64,000 bases of DNA from Delphinus delphis (lineage: Eukaryota; Chordata; Mammalia; Artiodactyla; Delphinidae). The stretch's first letter is position 1. Every line of letters starts with the position of its first letter. The position numbers and the translations under genes are program-made. This document shows, piece by piece, positions 13,801 to 26,200 of this stretch. The stretch lies in NCBI RefSeq assembly GCF_949987515.2, contig NW_027192659.1, positions 3,348,001 through 3,412,000 on the forward strand. The letters run 5' to 3'. Below the pieces are notes generated by a model. It searched no databases and was not told the origin of the DNA. It saw only the letters and a program-made list of their open reading frames with translations.

Positions 13801-15177
13801 TGGGACAGTTTAGGGTCCAGGGGAGGGTATGACAACGCTTTAGGGGGAGCGTACGTGTGAGGGCGCGGGTTGGTGTTAGCGCACGTGTTAGGATTAGGGG
13901 ACGGGTGAGGGTCAGGCTTCGGGGAATGGTTAGGGTTAGGGTTCGGGCTAGGGTTAGGGTTAGGGGACGGGGACGGTTTAGGGTCCAGGGGAGGGTACGA
14001 CAACGCTTCAGGGGGAACGTACGTGTGAGGGCGTGGGTTAGTGTTAGCGTATGGGTTAGGATTAGGAGACGGGTGACGGTCAGGCGTCGGGGAAGCGTTA
14101 GGGTTAGGGTTCGTGCTAGGGTTAGGGTTAGGGCACGGAGATGGTTTAGGGTCCAGGGGAGGGTACGACAACGCTTTAGGGGGAGCGTACGTGTGAGGGC
14201 GCGGGTTAGAGTTAGCGTACGGGTTAGGATTACGGGACGGGTGAGGGTCAGGCTTCGGGGAAGGGTTAGGGTTAGGGTTCGGGCTAGGGTTAGGGTTAGG
14301 GGACGGGGAAGGTTTAGGGTCCAGGTGAGGGCACGACAACGCTTTAGGGGGAGCGTACGTGTGAGGGCGCGGGTTAGTGTTAGCGTACGGGTTAGGATTA
14401 GGGGACGGGTGAGTGTCAGGCTTCGGGGAAGGGTTAGGGTTACGGTTCGGTCTACGGATAGGGTTAGGGGAAGGGGACGGTTTAGGGTCCAGGGGAGGGT
14501 ACGACAACGCTTTAAGGGGAGCGTAGGTGTGAGGGCGCCGGTTAGTGTTAGCGTAAGTGTTAGGATTAGGGGACGGGTGAGGGTCATGCTTCGGGGAAGC
14601 GTTAGGGTTTGGGCTAGGGTTAGGGTTAGGGGACGGGGACGGTTTAGGTTCCAGGGGAGGGTCCGACAACGCTTTAGGGGGAGTGTAGGTGTGAGGGATC
14701 GGGTTAGTGTTAGCGTACGGGTTAGGATTAGGGGACGGGTGAGGGTCAGGCTTCGGGGAAGAGCTAGGGTTAGGGTTCGGGCTAGGGTTAGGGTTAGGGG
14801 ACGGGGACGGTTTAGGGTCCAGGGGAGGGTACGACAACGCTTTAGGGGAGCGTACGTGTGAGGGCGCGGGTTAGTGTTAGCGTACGTGTTAGGATTAGGG
14901 GACGGGTGAGAGTCAGGCTCTGGGGAAGTGTTACGGTTAGGGTTCGGCTAGGGTTAGGGTTAGGGGATGGGGACGGTTTAGGGTCCAGGTGTGGGTACGA
15001 CAACGCTTTAGGGGGAGCATACGTTTTAGGGCGAGGGTTAGTGTTAGCGTACGGGTTAGGATTAGGGGACGGGTGAGGGTCAGGCTTCGGGGAAGGGTTA
15101 GGGTTAGGGTTCTGGCTAGGGTTAGGGTTAGGTGACGGGGACTGTTTAGGGTCCAGGGGAGGGTACGACAACGCTTT
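10831..15177 (+). repeat. Higher-order block C, shortened, of the 168-bp array
   Basis: Block C opens with the same units as B (10,846-11,014), then departs. It rejoins the A/B order from about 12,345, so that 14,861 corresponds to 10,514 in B and 5,015 in A. The period here is about 4,347 bp, so over a kilobase of units is missing relative to B. A one-base loss at the 5,015 / 10,514 / 14,861 position (GGGG for GGGGG before AGCG) breaks the hexamer frame in all three blocks and serves as a shared marker. Confidence 0.75.
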
Positions 15178-17056
15178 AGGGGGAGCGTACGTGTGAGGGC
15201 GCACGTTAGTGTTAGCGTACGGGTTAGGATTAGGGGACGGGTGAGGGTCAGGCTTCGGGGAAGCGTTAGGGTTAGTGTTCGTGCTAGGGTTAGGGTTAGA
15301 TGACGGGGACGGTTTAGGGTCCAGGGGTGGGTACGACAATGCTTTAGGGGGAGTGTACGTGTGAAGGCGTGGGTTAGTGTTAGAGTACGGGTTAGGATTA
15401 GGAGACGGGTGAGGGTCAGGTTTCGGGGAAGGGTTAGGGTTCGGGCTAGGGTTAGGGTTAGGGTACAGGGCCGGTTTAGGTTCCAGGGGAGGGTACGACA
15501 ACGCTTTAGGGGGAGCGTAGGTGTGAGGGCGCGGGTTAGTGTTAGCGTATGCGTTAGGATTAGGGGACGCGTGGGGGTCAGGCTTCGGGGAAGGGTTAGG
15601 GTTAGGGTTCGGTCTAGGGTTAGGGTTAGGGGAAGGGGACGGTTTAGGGTACAGGGGAGGGTACGACAACGCTTTAAGGGGAGCGTATGTGTGAGGGCAT
15701 GAGTTAGTGTTAGTGTACGGGTTAGGATTAGGGGACGGGTGAGGGTCAGGCTCTGGGGAAGTGTTAGGGTTAGGCTTCGGGCTAGGGTTAGGGTTAGGGG
15801 ACGGGGACGGTTTAGGGTCCAGGGGAGGGTACGACAACGCTTTAGGGGGAGCGTACGTGTGAGGGAGCGGGTTAGTGTTAGCGTACGGGTTAGGATTAGG
15901 GGACGGGTGAGGGTCAGGTTTCGGGGAAGGGTTAGGGTTTGGGCTAGGGTTAGGGTTAGGGGACGGGGACGGTTTAGGGTCCAGGGGAGGGTACGACAAC
16001 GCTTTAGGGGGAGCGTACGTGTGAGGGCGCGGGTTAGTGTTAGCGTACGGGTTAGGATTAGGGGACGGATGAGGGTCAGGTTTCGGGGAAGGGTTAGGGT
16101 TTGGGCTAGGGTTAGGGTTAGGGGACGGGGACGGTTTAGGGTCCAGGGGAGGGTACGACAACGCTTTTGGGGGAGCGTACGTGTGAGGGTGCGGGTTAGT
16201 GTTAGCGTACGGTTTAGGATTAGCGAACGGGTGAGGGTCAGGCTTCGGGGAAGGTTTAGGGTTTGGTTCGGGCTAGGGTTAGGGTTACGGGACGGGGACG
16301 GTTTAGGGTCCAGGGGAGGGTACGAGAACTCTTTAGGGGGAGCGTACGTGTGAGGGCGCGGGTTAGTGTTAGCGTACGGGTTAGGATTAGGGGACGGGTG
16401 AAGGTCAGGCTTCAGGGAAGGGTTAGGGTTAGGGTTCGGGCTAGGGTTAGGGTTAGGGGACGGGGACGGTTTAGGGTCCAGGGGAGGGTACGACAACACT
16501 TTAGGGGGGGCGTACGTGTGAGGGCGCGGGTTAGTGTTCGCGTACGGGTTAGGATTAGGGGATGGGTGAGGGTCAGGCTTCAGGGAAGTGTTAGGGTTAG
16601 GTTTCGGTCTAGGGTTAGTGTTAGGGGACGGGGCCGGTTTAGGGTCCAGTGGAGGGTACGACAACGCTTTAGGGGGAGCGTACGTGTGAGGGTGCGGGTT
16701 AGTCTTAGCGTACGGGTTAGGATTAGGGGACGGGTGAGGGTCAGGCTTCGGGGAAGGGTTAGGGTTAGGGTTCGGGCTAGGGTTAGGGTTAGGGGACGGG
16801 GATGGTATATGGTCCAGGGGAGGGTACGACAACGCTTTAGGGGGATTGCAGGTGTGAGGGTACCGGTTAGTGTTAGCGTACGGGTTAGGATTAGGGGACG
16901 GGTGAGGGTCAGGCTTCGGGGAAGGGTTAGGGTTAGGGTTCGGGCTAGGGTTAGGGTTAGGTGACGGGGACGGTTTAGTGTCTAGGCGAGGGTACGACAA
17001 CGATTTAGCGGGAGCGTACGTGTGAGGGCGCGGATTAGTGTTAGCGTACGGGTTAA
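15178..17056 (+). repeat. Partial block D and transition units
   Basis: The first part follows block C with an offset of 4,179 bp (15,361-15,702 pairs with 11,182-11,523; 15,739 with 11,560). It departs near 16,030. From about 16,260 the units instead resemble those in the following 6.2-kb blocks, including the variant GGGGATTGCAGGTGTGAGGG near 16,842. This is the switch between two higher-order families. Confidence 0.65.
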
Positions 17057-20000
17057 GATTAGGGGACGGGTGAGGGTCAGGCTTTGGGGAAGGGTTAGGG
17101 TTAGGGTTCGGGCTAGGGTTAGGATTAGGTGACGGGGACGGTTTAGGTTCCAGGGGAGGGTACGACAACGCTTTAGGGGGAGCGTACGTGTGAGGGCACG
17201 GGTTAGTGTTAGCGTACGGGTTAGGATTAGGGGACGGGTGAGGGTCATGCTTCGGGGAAGGGTTAGGGTTAGGGTTCGGGCTAGGGTTAGGGTTAGGGGA
17301 CGGGGACGGTTTAGGGTCCAGGGGAGGGTACGACAACGCTTTAGGGGGAGCGTACGTGTGAGGGCGCTATTAGTGTTAGTGTACGGGATAGGATTAGGGG
17401 ACGGGTGAGGGTCAGGCTTCGGGGAATTGTTAGGGTTAGGGTTCGGGCTAGGGTTAGAGTTAGGGGACGGGGACGGTTTAGGGTCCAGGGGAGGGTACGA
17501 CAACGCTTTAGGGGGAGCGTACGTGTGAGGGCGCGCGTTACTGTTCGCGTACGGGTTAGGATTAGGGGACGGGTGAGGGTCAGGCTTCGGGGAAGTGTTA
17601 GGGTTAGGGTTCAGGCTAGGATTAGGGTTAGGAGACGGGGCCGGTTTAGGTTCCAGGGGAGGGTACGACAACGCTTTAGGGGGAGCGTACGTGTGAGGGC
17701 GCGCGTTACTGTTCGCGTTCGGGTTAGGATTAGGGGACGGGTGAGGGTCAGGCTTCGGGGAAGGGTTAGGGTTAGGGTTCGGGCTAGGGTTAGGTTTAGG
17801 AGACGGGACCGGTTTAGGTTCCAGGGGAGGTTACGACAACGCTTTATGGGGAGCGTAGGTGTGAGGGCGCGGGTTAGTGTTAGCGTACGGGTTAGGAATA
17901 GGGGACGCGTGGGGGTCAGGCTTCGGGGAAGGGTTAGGGTTAGGGTTCGGTCTAGGGTTAGGGTTAGGGGAAGGGGACGGTTTAGGGTCCAGGGGAGGGT
18001 ACGACAACGCTTTAGGGGGAGCGTATGTGTGAGGGCATGAGTTAGTGTTAGTGTACGGGTTAGGATTAGGGGACGGGTGAGGTTCAGGCTCTGGGGAAGT
18101 GTTAGGGTTACGGTTCGGGCTAGGGTTAGGGTTACGGGACGGGGACGGTTTAGGGTCAAGGGGAGGGTACGACAATGCTTTAGGGGGAGCGTACGTGTGA
18201 GGGCGCGGGTTAGTGTTAGTGTACGGGTTAGGATTAGGGGACGGGTGAGGGTCAGGTTTCGGGGAAGGGTTAGGGTTTGGGCTAGGGTTAGGGTTAGGGG
18301 ACGGGGACGGTTTAGGGTCCAGGGGAGGGTACGACAACGCTTTTGGGGGAGCGTACGTGTGAGGGTGCGGGTTAGTGTTAGCCTACGGTTTAGGATTAGC
18401 GAACGGGTGAGGGACAGGCTTCGGGGAAGGTTTAGGGTTAGGGTTCGGGCTAGGGTTAGGGTTACGGGACGGGGAAGGTTTAGGGTCCAGGGGAGGGTAC
18501 GAGAACGCTTTAGGGGGAGCGTAGGTGTGAGGGCGCGGGTTAGTGTTAGCGTACGGGTTAGGATTAGGGGACGGGTGAGGGTCAGGCTTCGGGGAAGGCT
18601 TAGGGTTAGGGTTCGGGCTAGGGTTAGGGTTAGGGGACGGGGCCGGTTTAGGTTCCAGGGGAGGGTACGACAACGCTTTAAGGGGAGCGTAGGTGTGAGG
18701 GCGCGGGTTAGTGTTAGCGTACGGGTTAGGATTAGGGGACGCGTGGGGGTCAGGCTTCGGGGAAGGGTTAGGGTTAGGGTTCGGTCTAGGGTTAGGGTTA
18801 GGGGAAGGGGACGGTTTAGGGTCCAGGGGAGGGTACGACAACGCTTTAGGGGGTGCGTATGTGTGAGGGCATGAGTTAGTGTTATTGTACGGGTTAGGAT
18901 TAGGGGACGGGTGAGGGTCAGGCTCTGGGGAAGTTTTAGGGTTAGGGTTCGGGCTAGGGTTAGGGTTAGGGGACGGGGACGGTTTAGAGTCCAGGGGAGG
19001 GTACGACAACGCTTTAGGGGGAGCGTACGTGTGAGGGCGCGGGTTAGTGTTAGCGTACGGTTTAGGATTAGGGGACGGGTGAGGGTCAGGCTTCGGGGAA
19101 GGGTTAGGGTTAGGGTTCGGGCTAGGGTTAGGGTTAGGGGACGGGGACGGTTTAGGGTCCAGGGGAGGGTACGACAACACTTTAGGGGGAGCGTACGTGT
19201 GAGGGCGCGGGTTAGTGTTCGCGTACGGGTTAGGATTAGGGGACGGATGAGGGTCAGGCTTCAGGGAAGTGTTAGGGTTAGGTTTCGGTCTAGGGTTAGT
19301 GTAGGGGACGGGGCCGGTTTAGGGTCCAGGGGAGGGTACGACAACGCTTCAGGGGGAGCGTACGTGTGAGGGTGCGGGTTAGTCTTAGCGTACGGGTTAG
19401 GATTAGGGGACGGGTGAGGGTCAGCCTTCGGGGAAGTGTTAGGTTTAGGGTTCGGGCTAGGTTTAGGGTTAGGGGGTGGGGACGGTTTAGGGTCCAGGGG
19501 AGGGTACGACAACGCTTTAGGGGTAGCGTACGTGTGAGGGCGTGGGTTAGTGTTAGCGTACGGGTTAGGATTAGGGGACGGGTGAGGGTCAGGCTTCGGG
19601 GAAGGGTTAGGGTTAGGGTTCGGGCTAGGGTTAGGGTTAGGGGACGGTGACGGTTTAGGGTCCATGGGAGGTTACGACAACGCTTTAGGAGGAGCGTATG
19701 TGTGACAGCGCGGGTTAGTGTTAGCGTACGGGTTAGGATTAGGGGACGGGTGAGTGTCAGGCTTCGGGGAAGGCTTATGGTTAGGGTTCGGGCTAGGGTT
19801 AGGGTTAGGGGACGGGGATGGTTTAGGGTCCAGTGGAGGGTACGACAACGCTTTTCTGGGAGCGTAGGTGTGAGGGCGTGGGTTAGTGTTAGCTTACGGG
19901 TTAGGATTAGGGGACGGGTGAGGGTCAGGCTTCGGGGAAGTGTTAGGGTTAGGGTTCGGGCTAGGGTTAGGGTTAGGGGACGGGGACGGTTTAGGGTCCA

Positions 20001-23000
20001 GGTGAGGGTACGACAACGCTTTAGGGGGAGCGTACGTGTGAGGGCGCGGGTTAGTGTTAGCGTACAGGTTAGGATTAGGGGACGGGTGAGGGTCAGGCTT
20101 CGGGGAAGGGTTAGGGTTAGGGTTCGGGCTAGGGTTAGGGTTAGGGGACGGGGACGGTTTAGGGTCCAGGGAGGGTACGACAATGCTTTAGTGGGATTGC
20201 AGGTGTGAGGGCGCCGGTTAGTGTTAGCGTACGGGTTAGGATTAGGGGACGGCTGAGGGTCAGGCTTCGGGGAAGTGTTAGGGTTAGGGTTCGGGCTAGG
20301 GTTAGGGTTAGGGGACGGGGACGGTTTAGGGTCCAGGGGAGGGTACGACAACGCTTTAGGGGGAGCGTACGTGTGAGGGCGCGGGTTAGTGTTAGCGTAC
20401 GGGTTAGGATTAGGGGACGGGTGAGTGTCAGGCTTCGGGGAAGGGTTAGGGTTAGGGTTCGGGCTAGGGTTAGGGTTAGGGGACGGGGACGGTTTAGCGT
20501 CCAGGGGAGGGTACGACAACGCTTTAGGGGTGTGTACGTGTGAGGGCGCAGGATACTGTTAGCGTACGGGTTAGGATTAGGGGACGGGTGAGGGTCAGGC
20601 TTCGGGGAAGTGTTAGGGTTAGGTTTCGGTCTAGGGTTAGTGTTAGGGGACGGGGCCGGTTTAGGGTCCAGGGGATGGTACGACAACGCTTTAGGGGGAG
20701 CGTACGTGTGAGGGCGCGGGTTAGTCTAACGTATGGGTAAGGATTAGGGGACGGGTGAGGGTCAGGCTTCGGGGAAGGGTTAGGGTTAGGGTTCGGTCTA
20801 GGGTTAGGTTTACGGGACGGGGACGGTTTAGGGTCCATGGGAGGGTACGACAACGCTTTAGGGGGATTGCAGGTGTGAGGGCGCTGGTTAGTGTTAGCGT
20901 ACGGGTTAGGATTAGGGGACGGGTGAGGGTCAGGCTTCGGGGAAGGGTTAGTGTTAGGGTTCGGGCTAGGGTTAGGGTTAGGGGACGGGGACGGTTTAGG
21001 GTCCAGGAGAGTGTACGACAACGCTTTAGGGGGAGCGTACGTGTGAGGGCGCGGGTTAGTTTTAGCGTACGGGTTAGGATTAGGGGACGGGTGAGTGTCA
21101 GGCTTCGGGGAAGGGTTAGGGTTAGGGTTCGGGCTAGGGTTAGGGTTAAGAGACGGGGCCGGTTTAGGGTCCAGGGGAGGGTACGACAACGCTTTAGGGG
21201 GAGCGTATGTGTAAGGGCGCGGGTTAGTGTTAGCGTACGGGTTAGGATTAGAGGACGGGTGAGGGTCAGGCTTCGGGGAAGGGTTAGGGTTAGGGTTCGG
21301 TTTAGGGTTAGGCTTAGGGGACAGGGACGGTTTAGGGTCCAGGGGAGGGTATGACAACGCTTTAGGGGGAGCGTACGTGTGAGGGCGCGGTTTAGTGTTA
21401 GCATACGGGTTAGGATTATGGGACGGATGAGGGTCAGGCTCTGGGGAAGGGTTAGGGTTAGGGTTCGGGTAGGGTTAGGGTTAGGTGACGGGGACGGTTT
21501 AGGTTCCAGGGGAGGGTACGACAACGCTTTAGGGGGAGCGTACGTGTGAGGGCGCGGGTTAGTGTTAGCGTACGGGTTAGGATTAGGGGCCGGGTGAGGG
21601 TCTGGCTTCGGGGAAGGGTTAGGGTTAGGGTTCGGGCTAGGGTTAGGGTTAGGGGACGGGGACGGTTTAGGGTCCAGGTGAGGGTACGACAACGCTTTAG
21701 GGGGAACGTACGTGTGAGGGCGCGGGTTAGTGTTAGCGTACGGGTTAGGATTAGGAGACGGGTGAGGGTCAGGCTTCAGGGAAGTGTTAGGGTTAGGGTT
21801 CGGGCTAGGGTTAGGGTTAGGGGACGGGGACGGTTTAGGGTCCAGGGGAGGGTACGACAAGGCTTTACGGGGAGCGTACGTGTGAGGGCGCGGGTTAGTG
21901 TTAGCGTACGGGTTAGGATTAGGGGACCGGTGAGGGTCAAGCTTCGGGGAAGGGGTAGGGTTAGGGTTCGGGCTAGGGTTAGGGTTAGGGGACGGGGACG
22001 GTTTAGGGTCCAGGTGAGGGTACGACAATGCTTTAGGGGGAGCGTACGTGTGAGGGCGTGGGTTAGTGTTAGCGTACGGCTTAGGATTAGGGGACAGGTG
22101 AGGGTCAGGCTTCGGGGAAGGGTTAGGGTTAGGGTTCGGGCTAGGTGTAGGGTTTGGGGACGGGGACGGTTTAGGGTCCAGGGGAGGGTACGACAACGCT
22201 TTAGGGGGAGCGTATGTGTGAGGGCATGAGTTAGTGTTAGTGTACGGGTTAGGATTAGGGGATGGGTGAGGGTCAGGTTTCGGGGAAGGGTTAGGGTTTG
22301 GGCTAGGGTTAGGGTTAGGGGACGGGGACGGTTTAGGGTCCAGGGGAGGGTACGACAACGCTTTTGGGGGAGCGTACGTGTGAGGGTGCGGGTTAGTGTT
22401 AGCGTACGGTTTAGGTTTAGGGGACGGGTGAGGGTCAGGCTTCGGGGAAGGTTTAGGGTTAGGGTTCGGGCTAGGGTTAGGGTTACGGGATGGGGACGGT
22501 TTAGGGTCCAGGCGAGGGTACGAGAACGCTTTAGGGGGAGTGTAGGTGTGAGGGCACGGGTTAGTGTTAGCGTACGGGTTAGGATTAGGGGACGGGTGAG
22601 GGTCAGGCTTCGGGGAAGGCTTAGGGTTAGGGTTCGGGCTAGGGTTAGGGTTAGGGGACGGGGAAGGTTTAGGGTCCAGGTGAGGGTACGACAACGCTTT
22701 AGGGGGAGCGTACGTGTGAGGGCGCGGGTTAGTGTTAGCGTACGGGTTAGGATTAGGGGACGGGTGAGGGTCAGGCTTCGGGGAAGGTTTAGGGTTAGGG
22801 TTCGGGCTAGGGTTAGCGTTAGGGGACGGGGAAGGTTTAGCGTCCAGTGGAGGGTACGACAACGCTTTACGGGGAGCGTAGGTGTGAGGGCGCGGGTTAG
22901 TGTTAGCGTACGGGTTAGGATTAGGGGACGGGTGAGGGTCAGGCTTCGGGGAAGTGTTAGGGTTAGGGTTCGGGCTAGGGTTAGGGTTAGGGGACGGGGA

Positions 23001-23254
23001 CGGTTTAGGGTCCAGGGGAGGGTACGACAACGCTTTAGGGGGAGCGTACGTGTGAGGGCGCGGGTTAGTGTTAGCGTACGGGTTAGGATTAGGGGACGGG
23101 TAAGGGTCAGGCTTCGGGGAAGGGTTAGGGTTAGGGTTCGGGCTAGGGTTAGGGTTAGGGGACGGGGACGGTTTAGGGTCCAGGGGAGGGTACGACAATT
23201 CTTTAGGGGGATTGCAGGTGTGAGGGCGCCGGTTAGTGTTAGCGTACGGGTTAG
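17057..23254 (+). repeat. 6,198-bp higher-order block, first copy
   Basis: Everything from about 17,057 recurs 6,198 bp later. Markers include the short unit with GGGCGCTATTAGTG (17,364; again 23,562), the run GCATGAGTTAG (18,036; 24,234) and the truncated spacing near 19,300 (25,498). In all stretches I compared base by base, and across many long conceptual translations on both strands, I found no difference from the second copy. The block is about 37 units with a net loss of 18 bp. Identity first breaks near 17,055, where this copy has GGTTAAGATT and the second has GGTTAGGATT. Confidence 0.9.
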
Positions 23255-26200
23255 GATTAGGGGACGGGTGAGGGTCAGGCTTTGGGGAAGGGTTAGGGTT
23301 AGGGTTCGGGCTAGGGTTAGGATTAGGTGACGGGGACGGTTTAGGTTCCAGGGGAGGGTACGACAACGCTTTAGGGGGAGCGTACGTGTGAGGGCACGGG
23401 TTAGTGTTAGCGTACGGGTTAGGATTAGGGGACGGGTGAGGGTCATGCTTCGGGGAAGGGTTAGGGTTAGGGTTCGGGCTAGGGTTAGGGTTAGGGGACG
23501 GGGACGGTTTAGGGTCCAGGGGAGGGTACGACAACGCTTTAGGGGGAGCGTACGTGTGAGGGCGCTATTAGTGTTAGTGTACGGGATAGGATTAGGGGAC
23601 GGGTGAGGGTCAGGCTTCGGGGAATTGTTAGGGTTAGGGTTCGGGCTAGGGTTAGAGTTAGGGGACGGGGACGGTTTAGGGTCCAGGGGAGGGTACGACA
23701 ACGCTTTAGGGGGAGCGTACGTGTGAGGGCGCGCGTTACTGTTCGCGTACGGGTTAGGATTAGGGGACGGGTGAGGGTCAGGCTTCGGGGAAGTGTTAGG
23801 GTTAGGGTTCAGGCTAGGATTAGGGTTAGGAGACGGGGCCGGTTTAGGTTCCAGGGGAGGGTACGACAACGCTTTAGGGGGAGCGTACGTGTGAGGGCGC
23901 GCGTTACTGTTCGCGTTCGGGTTAGGATTAGGGGACGGGTGAGGGTCAGGCTTCGGGGAAGGGTTAGGGTTAGGGTTCGGGCTAGGGTTAGGTTTAGGAG
24001 ACGGGACCGGTTTAGGTTCCAGGGGAGGTTACGACAACGCTTTATGGGGAGCGTAGGTGTGAGGGCGCGGGTTAGTGTTAGCGTACGGGTTAGGAATAGG
24101 GGACGCGTGGGGGTCAGGCTTCGGGGAAGGGTTAGGGTTAGGGTTCGGTCTAGGGTTAGGGTTAGGGGAAGGGGACGGTTTAGGGTCCAGGGGAGGGTAC
24201 GACAACGCTTTAGGGGGAGCGTATGTGTGAGGGCATGAGTTAGTGTTAGTGTACGGGTTAGGATTAGGGGACGGGTGAGGTTCAGGCTCTGGGGAAGTGT
24301 TAGGGTTACGGTTCGGGCTAGGGTTAGGGTTACGGGACGGGGACGGTTTAGGGTCAAGGGGAGGGTACGACAATGCTTTAGGGGGAGCGTACGTGTGAGG
24401 GCGCGGGTTAGTGTTAGTGTACGGGTTAGGATTAGGGGACGGGTGAGGGTCAGGTTTCGGGGAAGGGTTAGGGTTTGGGCTAGGGTTAGGGTTAGGGGAC
24501 GGGGACGGTTTAGGGTCCAGGGGAGGGTACGACAACGCTTTTGGGGGAGCGTACGTGTGAGGGTGCGGGTTAGTGTTAGCCTACGGTTTAGGATTAGCGA
24601 ACGGGTGAGGGACAGGCTTCGGGGAAGGTTTAGGGTTAGGGTTCGGGCTAGGGTTAGGGTTACGGGACGGGGAAGGTTTAGGGTCCAGGGGAGGGTACGA
24701 GAACGCTTTAGGGGGAGCGTAGGTGTGAGGGCGCGGGTTAGTGTTAGCGTACGGGTTAGGATTAGGGGACGGGTGAGGGTCAGGCTTCGGGGAAGGCTTA
24801 GGGTTAGGGTTCGGGCTAGGGTTAGGGTTAGGGGACGGGGCCGGTTTAGGTTCCAGGGGAGGGTACGACAACGCTTTAAGGGGAGCGTAGGTGTGAGGGC
24901 GCGGGTTAGTGTTAGCGTACGGGTTAGGATTAGGGGACGCGTGGGGGTCAGGCTTCGGGGAAGGGTTAGGGTTAGGGTTCGGTCTAGGGTTAGGGTTAGG
25001 GGAAGGGGACGGTTTAGGGTCCAGGGGAGGGTACGACAACGCTTTAGGGGGTGCGTATGTGTGAGGGCATGAGTTAGTGTTATTGTACGGGTTAGGATTA
25101 GGGGACGGGTGAGGGTCAGGCTCTGGGGAAGTTTTAGGGTTAGGGTTCGGGCTAGGGTTAGGGTTAGGGGACGGGGACGGTTTAGAGTCCAGGGGAGGGT
25201 ACGACAACGCTTTAGGGGGAGCGTACGTGTGAGGGCGCGGGTTAGTGTTAGCGTACGGTTTAGGATTAGGGGACGGGTGAGGGTCAGGCTTCGGGGAAGG
25301 GTTAGGGTTAGGGTTCGGGCTAGGGTTAGGGTTAGGGGACGGGGACGGTTTAGGGTCCAGGGGAGGGTACGACAACACTTTAGGGGGAGCGTACGTGTGA
25401 GGGCGCGGGTTAGTGTTCGCGTACGGGTTAGGATTAGGGGACGGATGAGGGTCAGGCTTCAGGGAAGTGTTAGGGTTAGGTTTCGGTCTAGGGTTAGTGT
25501 AGGGGACGGGGCCGGTTTAGGGTCCAGGGGAGGGTACGACAACGCTTCAGGGGGAGCGTACGTGTGAGGGTGCGGGTTAGTCTTAGCGTACGGGTTAGGA
25601 TTAGGGGACGGGTGAGGGTCAGCCTTCGGGGAAGTGTTAGGTTTAGGGTTCGGGCTAGGTTTAGGGTTAGGGGGTGGGGACGGTTTAGGGTCCAGGGGAG
25701 GGTACGACAACGCTTTAGGGGTAGCGTACGTGTGAGGGCGTGGGTTAGTGTTAGCGTACGGGTTAGGATTAGGGGACGGGTGAGGGTCAGGCTTCGGGGA
25801 AGGGTTAGGGTTAGGGTTCGGGCTAGGGTTAGGGTTAGGGGACGGTGACGGTTTAGGGTCCATGGGAGGTTACGACAACGCTTTAGGAGGAGCGTATGTG
25901 TGACAGCGCGGGTTAGTGTTAGCGTACGGGTTAGGATTAGGGGACGGGTGAGTGTCAGGCTTCGGGGAAGGCTTATGGTTAGGGTTCGGGCTAGGGTTAG
26001 GGTTAGGGGACGGGGATGGTTTAGGGTCCAGTGGAGGGTACGACAACGCTTTTCTGGGAGCGTAGGTGTGAGGGCGTGGGTTAGTGTTAGCTTACGGGTT
26101 AGGATTAGGGGACGGGTGAGGGTCAGGCTTCGGGGAAGTGTTAGGGTTAGGGTTCGGGCTAGGGTTAGGGTTAGGGGACGGGGACGGTTTAGGGTCCAGG

